From an uncultured Eubacteriales bacterium (GTDB lineage Bacteria > Bacillota > Clostridia > Oscillospirales > Ruminococcaceae), in NCBI GenBank assembly GCA_900318545.1, contig ONLC01000016.1:1-15039 (forward strand): DNA of 15,039 nucleotides, given 5' to 3'. Below the pieces are notes generated by a model. That model had not been told where the DNA came from. It was given only the letters and a program-made list of their open reading frames with translations, and ran no database searches. Within the stretch, counting starts at the first letter, position 1. Every line of letters begins with the position of its first letter. Positions 1 through 6,897 of this stretch are shown here, piece by piece. Position numbers and translations under genes: made by a program.

Positions 1-1169
1 AGCTTGTCATCTATAACCTTGTCCATCAGGGTAGAATAAAGTGCCATTACAACTGAGAGGTCAGCCGCCGTGTCATCAAGCTTTATGCCGCCGACAATAT
101 TTATATACACATCAAGCCCCCCGAAAAAGTACCCGAGACGCTTCTCCATAACAGCTATCAGCATTGACATTCTGTAGTAGTCAAAGCCGTTAGCAGTCCT
201 TCTCGGCAGGTTTGCCGCACTCTTAGATGCAAGCGCCTGCACCTCTGCCATAATAGGTCTTGTGCCCTCCATAATACAGCTTACGCAGGTGCCCGATGCG
301 TTCGTAGGCCTGCCCTCAAGGAACATCATAGAGGGATTTTCGACCTCTAAAAGTCCCCTGTCTGCCATCTCAAACATACCGATCTCATTGGTAGAGCCGA
401 AACGGTTCTTTACTGCCCTCAGTATACGATAGCTCAGACTTCTCTGCCCCTCAAAGTAGAGCACGCAGTCCACAATATGCTCCATTACCTTAGGTCCTGC
501 GATAGCACCGTCCTTGTTTACGTGACCCACTATAAAGAAGGGTATTTCCTCACCCTTGGCTGTACGCATGAAAAGGTTTGTACACTCCCTGACCTGCGAT
601 ACACTTCCCTGCGCCGAGCTGACAGATGCTATGCTCATTGTCTGTATGGAGTCGATTATCACTATCTCGGGCTTTTCCTTTGCAACTACCGAGCATATCT
701 GCTCCGCATCACTGCAGGCAAGCAGATACAGGTTAGGTGTTTTAACTCCCAGCCTGTCAGCACGAAGCTTTATCTGCCTGACGGATTCCTCTCCCGAAAC
801 ATAAAGGATAGTGTGCTCCTTTCCGAGATACTCACATATCTGCAAAAGGATAGTCGATTTGCCTATTCCCGGTTCACCTCCGAGAAGCACCAGCGACCCC
901 TTTACAAGCCCTCCGCCAAGCACACGGTCAAGCTCTCCGAGACCTGTGTTGTACCTGACCTCACGGGTGCGGGCATCAACGTCGCCAAGAATAGTTATCA
1001 TGTCGGAAACATCTTTTATCTGCGTTTTCGCAGAAGTCTTTGACGATCTGACCTTAGTTACCTCGACCTCCTCAAAGCTGTTCCACTCACCGCATTCGGG
1101 ACATTTTCCGTTCCATTTTGAAGTCTCAAAGCCGCAGCTTCGACAAACGTATGATATATTCTTAGCCAT
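1..1169 (-). CDS. radA: DNA repair protein RadA/Sms, C-terminus outside the window
   Basis: RadA is a RecA-like ATPase that promotes branch migration and processing of recombination intermediates in the cytoplasm. Reading leftward from ATG at 1169, about 389 residues are visible. First comes a four-cysteine zinc finger (C9-x2-C12 and C23-x2-C26, with CPECGEW). Then Walker A GEPGIGKST at about 98-106, a Walker B-like strand ending IVIIDSIQ near 168-175, and the RadA signature KNRFG at about 254-258. The last visible part is the start of the Lon-like C-terminal domain (GGLDVYINIVGGIKLDD). The family is usually about 450-460 residues, so roughly 65-70 residues lie outside the window. The start is supported by a purine-rich AGAGGTG about 6 bases upstream and by alignment of the zinc finger at the N-terminus. 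It is divergent from the SGNH lipoprotein. No disruption is seen in the visible part. Confidence 0.96.
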   Translation of the reverse strand, partial: MAKNISYVCRSCGFETSKWNGKCPECGEWNSFEEVEVTKVRSSKTSAKTQIKDVSDMITILGDVDARTREVRYNTGLGELDRVLGGGLVKGSLVLLGGEPGIGKSTILLQICEYLGKEHTILYVSGEESVRQIKLRADRLGVKTPNLYLLACSDAEQICSVVAKEKPEIVIIDSIQTMSIASVSSAQGSVSQVRECTNLFMRTAKGEEIPFFIVGHVNKDGAIAGPKVMEHIVDCVLYFEGQRSLSYRILRAVKNRFGSTNEIGMFEMADRGLLEVENPSMMFLEGRPTNASGTCVSCIMEGTRPIMAEVQALASKSAANLPRRTANGFDYYRMSMLIAVMEKRLGYFFGGLDVYINIVGGIKLDDTAADLSVVMALYSTLMDKVIDDK

Positions 1170-1197
1170 AAGGCACCTCTTCCTTCGTGATGAAATA

Positions 1198-1226
1198 ATT
1201 ATACCACAAACATCAGCGATTGTAAA
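1198..1226 (-). promoter_or_regulatory. sigma-A type promoter for radA
   Basis: On the minus strand TTTACA (1221-1226) is followed by a 17-base spacer and a perfect TATAAT (1198-1203), about 30 bases before the radA ATG. It lies back to back with the promoter of the divergent SGNH lipoprotein. The gap between the two genes is about 176 bases. Confidence 0.8.
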
Positions 1227-1265
1227 GGCATTTGTTTGGACAGTTGGGTTGTTCATAAAAAAGTG

Positions 1266-1294
1266 TTGCAAATATCATTTTTTTGTTGTATAAT
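1266..1294 (+). promoter_or_regulatory. sigma-A type promoter for the SGNH lipoprotein
   Basis: TTGCAA (1266-1271), a 17-base T-rich spacer and a perfect TATAAT (1289-1294). Transcription would begin near 1301, giving a leader of about 45 bases before the ATG at 1346. Confidence 0.8.
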
Positions 1295-1345
1295 ATGATA
1301 CAGAGGTTATATCCTACGAAAACTGATATGAAAGGAACAATTACT

Positions 1346-2695
1346 ATGAAAAAAATTCTTGCAGCCGCTCTGTCGCTGTGCTTATGCTGTGCAGCTCTGA
1401 CAGCCTGCGGTGACTCTGACAGCTCCTCTAAGTCCGAGAGTGCTTCTGCTTCTGCAGCCCGGACAGATGAGGGCACTGCTGACACAGGCGACCAGAAAAC
1501 CGATGATGGCACTGACACTCCCGCTGTGCTTGATGACAGCCCCTCGGCACAGCTGCTTTCGCAGTACCCTGTAAATGACGGTGCTTTTGACCCTACTCAG
1601 GGTGCTACCGAAAATATGCTCGCAAGAGGTATCCTCAACGAGGGTGATACCTCAAGGCTTGCAGCAAAGCTCAAATACGCTGTTGACAATCCCAAGGAGA
1701 CAACAAAGATTTGCTTCCTCGGTGACTCTATCACACAAGGCTCCTCTGCCGACTCCTCTACAAAGCAGTATGTAAACCAGTACAAGACCTGGTGGGAAGA
1801 GAACGTAAGCTTCTATGTTGACGTTAAGAACGCAGGTATCGGTGCTACTGATTCGTACATAGGCGTTCACAGAGCCGCAAGAGATGTTCTGGCCGACCAG
1901 CCCGATATCATCTTTATTGAGTTTATAAACGATCAGGATAATGAGTTCTACGGAGCTTGTATGGACAGCTTAGTCAGAATGTGTCTTGCACAGGAGAACA
2001 ATCCTGCGGTAGTTATAATTGAGCCTACCTGCGAGGACGGAAGCTCACCTCAGAACGTACACCTTAAAGTTGCTCAGGCATACAATATCCCAATGATCTC
2101 CTACCACGATGCTATCATACCCGAGATCGAGGCAGGCAACTTTGAGTGGTCTAAGCTTCAGGCTGACGTTGTTCACCCGAACAGTGCAGGTCATACAATA
2201 ATGGCACAGCTTCTGACTAACTTCTCGGCAAAGATCAAGGATAACCTTGGCTCTGAGAATACCGAGGCTACACCGTTTGATGCAGCAACAGAAGCACCCT
2301 ATGGTGACAAGTATGCAGGCGCTCAGATCTGCGACAGAGATTCCGAGCTTGTTGAAACAGTTGACGAGGGCACATTCACAGATGTGACAAACTTCCAGCA
2401 GTTTACAAACGGCTGGGGCACCAAAACAGGCGGAACTATCAAGATGAAGGTAACCGGAAAGAACATCGGCCTTATCTACTATATGAACGTTGACGGTACC
2501 TACGGCTCAGTTGACGTAAAGGTAGACGGTGAGTCCGTCAAGATGATAAATGCCGACTTCACAGGCGGTTGGGGCAACTATGCAAAGGCTGATGAGATCT
2601 ACTCCTCTGACGAGGTTGCAGAGCACGAGATAGAGATCACCGTCATCGACGATGCTAAGCCGAACTTCCAGATACTCAATATGATAGTGTCATAA
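1346..2695 (+). CDS. SGNH/GDSL hydrolase lipoprotein with C-terminal accessory domain
   Basis: A 449-residue secreted esterase or deacetylase candidate. The start at 1346 is chosen because AAAGGAA sits about 8 bases upstream and the next residues form a lipoprotein signal: MKK, a hydrophobic core, then lipobox LTAC with C21 as the lipidated cysteine. An upstream in-frame ATG at 1283 lies within the -10 region. A Ser/Asp/Thr-rich linker (about 22-65) follows. The SGNH domain (about 115-300) shows GDSIT with nucleophile S128, block II NAGIGA (G164), FIND with N195, and DVVHP with D274 and H277, so the catalytic set looks complete. The C-terminal 120 residues (about 325-449) form a separate probable beta-sandwich with FTNGW, YGSVDVKVDGE and GGWGN. 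The same module recurs in the gene at 14386-15039. By analogy with other lipid-anchored SGNH enzymes it may deacetylate plant or cell-wall polysaccharide; the substrate is not visible from the sequence. Confidence 0.9.
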   Translation: MKKILAAALSLCLCCAALTACGDSDSSSKSESASASAARTDEGTADTGDQKTDDGTDTPAVLDDSPSAQLLSQYPVNDGAFDPTQGATENMLARGILNEGDTSRLAAKLKYAVDNPKETTKICFLGDSITQGSSADSSTKQYVNQYKTWWEENVSFYVDVKNAGIGATDSYIGVHRAARDVLADQPDIIFIEFINDQDNEFYGACMDSLVRMCLAQENNPAVVIIEPTCEDGSSPQNVHLKVAQAYNIPMISYHDAIIPEIEAGNFEWSKLQADVVHPNSAGHTIMAQLLTNFSAKIKDNLGSENTEATPFDAATEAPYGDKYAGAQICDRDSELVETVDEGTFTDVTNFQQFTNGWGTKTGGTIKMKVTGKNIGLIYYMNVDGTYGSVDVKVDGESVKMINADFTGGWGNYAKADEIYSSDEVAEHEIEITVIDDAKPNFQILNMIVS

Positions 2696-2701
2696 AAAAT
2701 C

Positions 2702-2729
2702 AAGCTCACTCCATTTTCGGAGTGAGCTT
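2702..2729. terminator. bidirectional rho-independent terminator
   Basis: A perfect 11-bp stem (2702-2712 with 2719-2729) closes a 6-base loop. T-rich tracts flank it on both strands: TTTTTAT to the right on the plus strand and GATTTTTTAT to the left on the minus strand. It can therefore end both the SGNH lipoprotein transcript (stop at 2695) and the converging typA transcript (stop at 2742). Confidence 0.92.
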
Positions 2730-2741
2730 TTTATATCAGTA

Positions 2742-4559
2742 TTACATCTTTGCCCTGTCCTTAGCACGCTGAGTGTTAGAGAGCGTCTTCTTTCTTATCC
2801 TGATGTTCTTCGGTGTGATCTCCAGAAGCTCATCGTCAGCGATAAATTCAAGGCAGTCCTCAAGGCTCATTATCCTCGGAGGGATAAGTCTCAGTGCATC
2901 GTCCGAGCCGCTTGCACGGGTGTTTGTAAGGTGCTTTTTCTTGCAGACGTTGACTACTAAGTCCTCCTGCTTCGGAGATGCGCCTACTATCATTCCCTCA
3001 TATACAGGAGTGCCTGCTCCGATAAAAAGCTCTCCTCTCTCCTGTGCGTTGTACAGTCCGTAGGTAACTGCTTCACCTGTCTCAAATGCAACCAGCGAGC
3101 CTGTAGAACGCTTTGGAATATCGCCCTTGTACTGCTCATAGCTATGGAATACTGAGCTCATAATGCCCTCGCCCTTGGTGTCGGTCAGAAATTCGCTCTT
3201 GTAGCCGAACAGTCCTCTTGCAGGGATAAGAAATTCCAGTCTCATTCTGCTGCCCACAGGGGTCATCTCCTGAAGCTCTCCCTTTCGTGAGCCTATCTTT
3301 TCCATTACCGAGCCGACCGCTCCCTCGGGAACGTCGATAACCAGTCTCTCGATCGGCTCGCAGAGCTTGCCGTCTATCTCCTTGTAGAGTACGTGCGGAG
3401 TAGATACTCCGAGCTCATAGCCCTCACGTCTCATATTCTCGATAAGGATAGAAAGGTGCATTTCACCTCTGCCTGCAACCTTGAAGCTGTCGGTGGAGTC
3501 GGTCTCGCTGACCCTGAGTGAAACGTCCTTTAAAAGCTCCTTGAAAAGTCTCTCACGAAGCTGACGGGAGGTTACGAACTTGCCCTCTCTGCCTGCGAAC
3601 GGCGAGTTGTTCACGCTGAAAGTCATCTCCACTGTAGGCTCTGATATCTTCACAAAAGGCACAGGCTCAAAATTGCCGAACTCACAGATGGTATCTCCTA
3701 TAGTGATATTCTCAATACCGCTGATACATACAATGTCTCCTGCCTTTGCTTCCTGACATGGCACTCTTTCAAGACCCTCGATCTGATACATCGTAACGAT
3801 CTTTCCTCTGTACTCCTTCTTGCTCTCGTGGAAGTCTCCGATAGTAACGTCCTGATTTACCTTCATTGAACCTCTCTCAATACGTCCGATAGCAATTCTT
3901 CCCACATACTCGTTGTAGTCGATAGCCGAAACAAGATACTGCATAGAGCCCTCAGTGTCAACCTCGGGTGCAGGAATATATTCAAGTATCATATCAAACA
4001 GCGGAGTCATATCCTTGCCGACCTCCATAGTCAGCGAGGCTGTGCCGTCTCTTCCCGAGCAGAAAAGCACAGGGCTGTCAAGCTGTTCGTCAGTTGCATC
4101 AAGGTCCATAAGGAGCTCGAGCACCTCGTCTACAACCTCGTTCAGACGTGCATCGGGCTTGTCTATCTTATTAACAACAATAATGATCTTATGACCGAGC
4201 TCCAGTGCCTTCTGAAGAACAAACCTTGTCTGCGGCATAGGACCCTCGGCAGCGTCAACAAGAAGCAGCACTCCGTTCACCATTTTGAGCACACGCTCAA
4301 CCTCTCCGCCGAAGTCAGCGTGTCCGGGGGTGTCGATAATGTTTATCTTTGTGTCCTTATACTTGATAGAGGTGTTCTTTGCAAGAATAGTGATACCTCT
4401 CTCACGCTCAATATCGTTTGAGTCCATAACACGCTCTTCAACCGCCTGATTTTCTCTGAACGTACCGCTCTGCTTTAACATCTGATCGACCAGAGTGGTC
4501 TTGCCGTGGTCAACGTGAGCGATAATAGCAACGTTTCTCAGATCTTCCCTTACTGTCAT
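2742..4559 (-). CDS. typA: translational GTPase TypA/BipA
   Basis: A 605-residue EF-G-like GTPase, close to the usual 605-615. It binds ribosomes and supports 50S assembly, low-temperature growth and stress adaptation in the cytoplasm. The G domain is clear: G1 AHVDHGKTT (14-22), G2 RERGITI (52-58), G3 DTPGH (76-80), G4 NKID (130-133) and a G5 region with CSGRDG near 167-172. After it come the domain II beta-barrel, the domain III/V pair ([21 protein letters not shown]) and the TypA-specific C-terminal domain ending in a basic tail ([21 protein letters not shown]). The ATG has an ideal AGGAGG (complement at 4567-4572) 7 bases upstream. It is monocistronic, with a consensus promoter and a leader of roughly 195 bases. 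Confidence 0.98.
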   Translation of the reverse strand: MTVREDLRNVAIIAHVDHGKTTLVDQMLKQSGTFRENQAVEERVMDSNDIERERGITILAKNTSIKYKDTKINIIDTPGHADFGGEVERVLKMVNGVLLLVDAAEGPMPQTRFVLQKALELGHKIIIVVNKIDKPDARLNEVVDEVLELLMDLDATDEQLDSPVLFCSGRDGTASLTMEVGKDMTPLFDMILEYIPAPEVDTEGSMQYLVSAIDYNEYVGRIAIGRIERGSMKVNQDVTIGDFHESKKEYRGKIVTMYQIEGLERVPCQEAKAGDIVCISGIENITIGDTICEFGNFEPVPFVKISEPTVEMTFSVNNSPFAGREGKFVTSRQLRERLFKELLKDVSLRVSETDSTDSFKVAGRGEMHLSILIENMRREGYELGVSTPHVLYKEIDGKLCEPIERLVIDVPEGAVGSVMEKIGSRKGELQEMTPVGSRMRLEFLIPARGLFGYKSEFLTDTKGEGIMSSVFHSYEQYKGDIPKRSTGSLVAFETGEAVTYGLYNAQERGELFIGAGTPVYEGMIVGASPKQEDLVVNVCKKKHLTNTRASGSDDALRLIPPRIMSLEDCLEFIADDELLEITPKNIRIRKKTLSNTQRAKDRAKM

Positions 4560-4755
4560 AATATAACCTCCTGTACCGCAATATTGCGATAGTTTTAATC
4601 TGAAATAAGCATTTTCTTAAACTTCGGAAAACTAAATAGTTTTTCGGTCGCAGGGGCACTCCTATATGAACAAAATCACAATATCCCCTATTACAGCAAA
4701 ACGACCCTGCGAAAACCCATTCCGCAAGGCGTAAAACCGCATATTTACAGTTACC
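4560..4755 (-). promoter_or_regulatory. long structured 5' leader of typA
   Basis: About 195 transcribed bases lie between the predicted start (near 4755) and the typA ATG. On the minus strand the segment complementary to 4705-4714 can pair in two exclusive ways. It forms a 10-bp hairpin with the segment complementary to 4720-4729 (two G-U pairs), or an 8-bp long-range stem using 4705-4712 with 4648-4655. Further down, 7 bp of AAAACTA/TAGTTTT (around 4629-4645) form another hairpin. A perfect 12-base palindrome CGCAATATTGCG (4577-4588) sits 4 bases before the ribosome site. No terminator-like U-run is seen inside the leader, so any switching would more likely act on translation or RNA stability. 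I do not recognise it as a known riboswitch class. Confidence 0.55.
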
Positions 4756-4761
4756 TTGTGT

Positions 4762-4790
4762 ATTATAGCACAGGTTTTTTTATGTGTCAA
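4762..4790 (-). promoter_or_regulatory. consensus sigma-A promoter for typA
   Basis: On the minus strand a perfect TTGACA (4785-4790), a 17-base spacer and a perfect TATAAT (4762-4767). This is as strong a housekeeping promoter as sequence can show. It lies directly beyond the glmU terminator (4808-4830), so typA is transcribed independently. Confidence 0.93.
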
Positions 4791-4807
4791 GAGGGAAAAC
4801 CGAAAAA

Positions 4808-4830
4808 AGGTACCGCACAGGGCGATACCT
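4808..4830 (-). terminator. glmU rho-independent terminator
   Basis: A 9-bp stem (4808-4816 with 4822-4830, one G-U pair, 5-base loop) followed on the minus strand by a run of six T (4803-4808). It lies 11 bases after the glmU stop codon. Confidence 0.88.
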
Positions 4831-4840
4831 TTGTAATGCT

Positions 4841-6262
4841 TTACTTTTCCTCTGGGTGAAGCTTCTCAAATTTCTCTGTTCTTGCTTTGAGCTTTCTGTC
4901 AGCGTAGCCCTCAATGATCTTCATATCTGTTCTCTCCAATGCAAGTGCTCCTGCAGGAACATCCTTAGTAATTGTGGAGCCTGCACCCGTGTATGCACCG
5001 TCACCGATATTCACAGGTGATACAAGGTTAGTATTGCAGCCGATGAAGGCATTGTCGCCTATTGTTGTGCGGTACTTCTTTTCGCCGTCAAAGTTTACGG
5101 TAACAACTCCGCAGCCGAAGTTTACATTCTTGCCTACATCGCTGTCACCCACGTATGTCAGGTGTGCCACGCAGGTATACTCGCCTACTGTAGAGTTTTT
5201 GATCTCAACAAAGTCGCCGATCTTTGCGCCCTTCTTAACGTGGGAATCGGGTCTCAGCTGAACGAAGGGTCCTATCTTTGCATTGTCATCGACCTGTGCA
5301 TTGTATGCCTGAACGTAGTTTAAGTCAACCCCGTTTCCGATAACGCTGTTCTCGATTATACAGCCAACACCTATCTTACAGTTCTCGCCTATAGCTGTCT
5401 TTCCCCTGAGCTTAACATTGCTGTCTATCCTCGTGCCGATACCGATAGTTACCTTCCTGCCTACCGATACACCGTCAGTGCATACGAACTCAACACCCTC
5501 ATTGAGCCACTTGTCGATAACAAGCTTTCTTGCTATATCGTTCAGAGCCAGCAGACCCTTTCTGTCATTTGCTCCCTGTGATACCTGAGGATTTCTCGAT
5601 GTGTAAGCGTCAGCCCTCATGCCCTTGCCGAGAAGTATCTCAACGCAGTCGGTAAGGTAGTATTCAGCCTGAGCGTTGTTCTGTTTAAGCTCGGGAAGAG
5701 CCTCCAGCAAAGCAGAGGTCTTAAACCAGTAACAGCCCGAATTGATCTCGTCAATGAGAAGCTCCTCGGGAGTGCAGTCCTTGTGCTCACGAATGCCCGA
5801 AATACCGTTCTCAGTTCTGATAATTCTTCCGTAGCCTGTGGGGTCAGCTATTCTTGATGTAACTACCGTTACAGCCGAGCCTGTGCTCTCGTGGTGAGCA
5901 AGTGCCCCCTTGATAGTTTCGGCATCAATAAACGGAGCGTCACCGCAGAGGATAAGAGTGTTGCCCGAGGTATCCTTTTTGAGAAAGTCCACAGCCTGCA
6001 TTACAGCGTGCCCTGTTCCGAGCCTTTCAGCCTGCAGTGCAGTTTCGATCTCTGTCTTTGACTCACGGGCAGAAAGATACTCATCTATCTGCTCGCACTC
6101 AAAGCCCTTGACCACGCATATTCTGTCAAGCTCTGAGTCCTCGCAGGCAGAGATCACCCATTCGAGCATAGGCTCGCCAAGAACCTCAAGCAGAACCTTA
6201 GGCTTGTTTGTTTTCATTCTTTTTCCCTGACCTCCGGCCAGTATAACTACATTGTTTGACAT
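4841..6262 (-). CDS. glmU: bifunctional GlmU: GlcN-1-P acetyltransferase / GlcNAc-1-P uridyltransferase
   Basis: A 473-residue cytoplasmic enzyme making UDP-GlcNAc for peptidoglycan and other polymers. The N-terminal uridyltransferase domain shows LAGGQGKRM-x5-PK (8-22), the uridine-contacting stretch AERLGTGHA (about 78-86) and CGDAPF (106-111). The C-terminal left-handed beta-helix is a run of hexapeptides (IGENCKIG, IGNGV, IGDNAFIG, IGDGAYTG). It carries the AHLTYVGD motif with the expected catalytic His at about 367. Length is close to the family's usual 455-465. The ATG at 6262 is preferred because AAGGGG lies about 8 bases upstream and the GxG loop must be near the N-terminus. The reading frame stays open 29 codons further, across the promoter, and that extension is rejected. 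It has its own promoter and terminator; the prs neighbour common in other Firmicutes is absent. Confidence 0.97.
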   Translation of the reverse strand: MSNNVVILAGGQGKRMKTNKPKVLLEVLGEPMLEWVISACEDSELDRICVVKGFECEQIDEYLSARESKTEIETALQAERLGTGHAVMQAVDFLKKDTSGNTLILCGDAPFIDAETIKGALAHHESTGSAVTVVTSRIADPTGYGRIIRTENGISGIREHKDCTPEELLIDEINSGCYWFKTSALLEALPELKQNNAQAEYYLTDCVEILLGKGMRADAYTSRNPQVSQGANDRKGLLALNDIARKLVIDKWLNEGVEFVCTDGVSVGRKVTIGIGTRIDSNVKLRGKTAIGENCKIGVGCIIENSVIGNGVDLNYVQAYNAQVDDNAKIGPFVQLRPDSHVKKGAKIGDFVEIKNSTVGEYTCVAHLTYVGDSDVGKNVNFGCGVVTVNFDGEKKYRTTIGDNAFIGCNTNLVSPVNIGDGAYTGAGSTITKDVPAGALALERTDMKIIEGYADRKLKARTEKFEKLHPEEK

Positions 6263-6305
6263 ATTGTTTACCCCTTTATATAAAATGTTAAAATGATACC
6301 TAATA

Positions 6306-6334
6306 AATATAACACTTTTTCGGGCTCTTGTCAA
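6306..6334 (-). promoter_or_regulatory. sigma-A promoter for glmU
   Basis: On the minus strand a perfect TTGACA (6329-6334), 17-base spacer and TATATT (6306-6311), giving a leader of about 38 bases before the ATG at 6262. The following AAAGGGG is the ribosome site. Confidence 0.87.
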
Positions 6335-6402
6335 CCAAAAAGCCCACACCTACAGCACAGGCGTCATAGAGAAGTGTCTTGGTGTTACAAATGATCACGC
6401 CC

Positions 6403-6541
6403 GCTAAAAGAAAAAAGAAGAAAGAATAAATAAGAAATAAAAACGAAGGTATTGCCTGCGGCAATTATTATATAACCTGTCCGCAAAGCGGACACCTTGT
6501 TTATTCTTTATTCTTTCTTCTTTATTATTTATTCTTTTAGC
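6403..6541. repeat. 139-bp MITE-like foldback repeat
   Basis: Two AT-rich arms of about 46 bases form an imperfect inverted repeat. The termini are perfect (GCTAAAAGAA on the left, its complement ending at 6541). An internal 17-base block (6414-6430) is exactly repeated in inverse at 6507-6523. The arms are purine-rich on one side and pyrimidine-rich on the other. The core holds two GC-richer hairpins: ATTGCC/GGCAAT with a TGC loop (6451-6465), and TGTCCGC/GCGGACA with an AAA loop (6478-6494). AGGT at 6447-6450 and ACCT at 6475-6478 can close the first. No open frame or transposase is present and no clear target-site duplication is visible. It resembles a non-autonomous miniature element or a palindromic intergenic repeat; mobility is inferred. 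Confidence 0.72.
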
Positions 6542-6560
6542 ATAAGCATGGGCTTAAATA

Positions 6561-6812
6561 CTATTTCTTCATTCCGCCCTTTTTCAGAACAGAGGTCGGG
6601 TCTCTCTTAACCTCAGGAGTCTTTACTGTGGTGAGCTCTGCCATAGATCTGTTATAGTCAAGTGCCTTTTTCAGATCCTTGCGGTTTCTCAGATATCTGC
6701 TTACCTGCTTGCTGTCGAGGTTTCCTGTAGTAAGCCCGAACGACTTATCGTAAAGCTGGTCGGTAGCTGCCTTTGAGAACTTCTTCTCGGGGGTATCACC
6801 TGCACAGCACAA
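6561..6812 (-). pseudogene. orphan gene fragment, 83 codons, unknown product
   Basis: The frame runs from a TAG at 6822-6824 to a TAG at 6561. The only early start is TTG at 6812, with no ribosome site upstream and no recognisable promoter in the 50 or so T/G-rich bases between it and the mannanase terminator. Codon use matches the neighbouring real genes. The product is strongly charged and lysine-rich (GDTPEKKFSKAATDQLYD, SRYLRNRKDLKKALDYN, ending SVLKKGGMKK), as in a real soluble protein C-terminus. I do not recognise a family. The simplest reading is the 3' remnant of a gene whose front was lost, perhaps by the rearrangement that also left the foldback repeat about 20 bases downstream. 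A genuine small protein translated from TTG is possible but less likely. Confidence 0.4.
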
Positions 6813-6865
6813 GTATTTTTTCTAAAAAACCAACCGAACCAAAGTAAAACCAAACAGAACAACAA

Positions 6866-6893
6866 AAGTCCACGCCTTTACAGACGTGGACTT
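6866..6893 (-). terminator. terminator of the mannanase gene
   Basis: A perfect 9-bp stem AAGTCCACG/CGTGGACTT (6866-6874 with 6885-6893) with a 10-base loop. On the minus strand it is followed by TTTTGTTGTT. It begins 5 bases after the stop codon at 6898. Confidence 0.88.
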
Positions 6894-6897
6894 ACTA

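Noticed and set aside
477..1043. 188-codon plus-strand open frame
   Set aside because: Antisense to radA, whose zinc finger, Walker A and KNRFG motifs are all on the minus strand; the plus frame has no family resemblance.
4691..4720. Nine-codon upstream open frame in the typA leader (MGFRRVVLL)
   Set aside because: No credible ribosome site; its start lies inside the leader hairpin. Too short to support alone.
6263..6349. 29-codon N-terminal extension of GlmU
   Set aside because: It would run through the -35 and -10 boxes; the ATG at 6262 has a good ribosome site and the family's expected N-terminus.
6335..6402. Possible terminator-like hairpin upstream of glmU
   Set aside because: The pairing relies mostly on G-U wobbles and is no better than chance.
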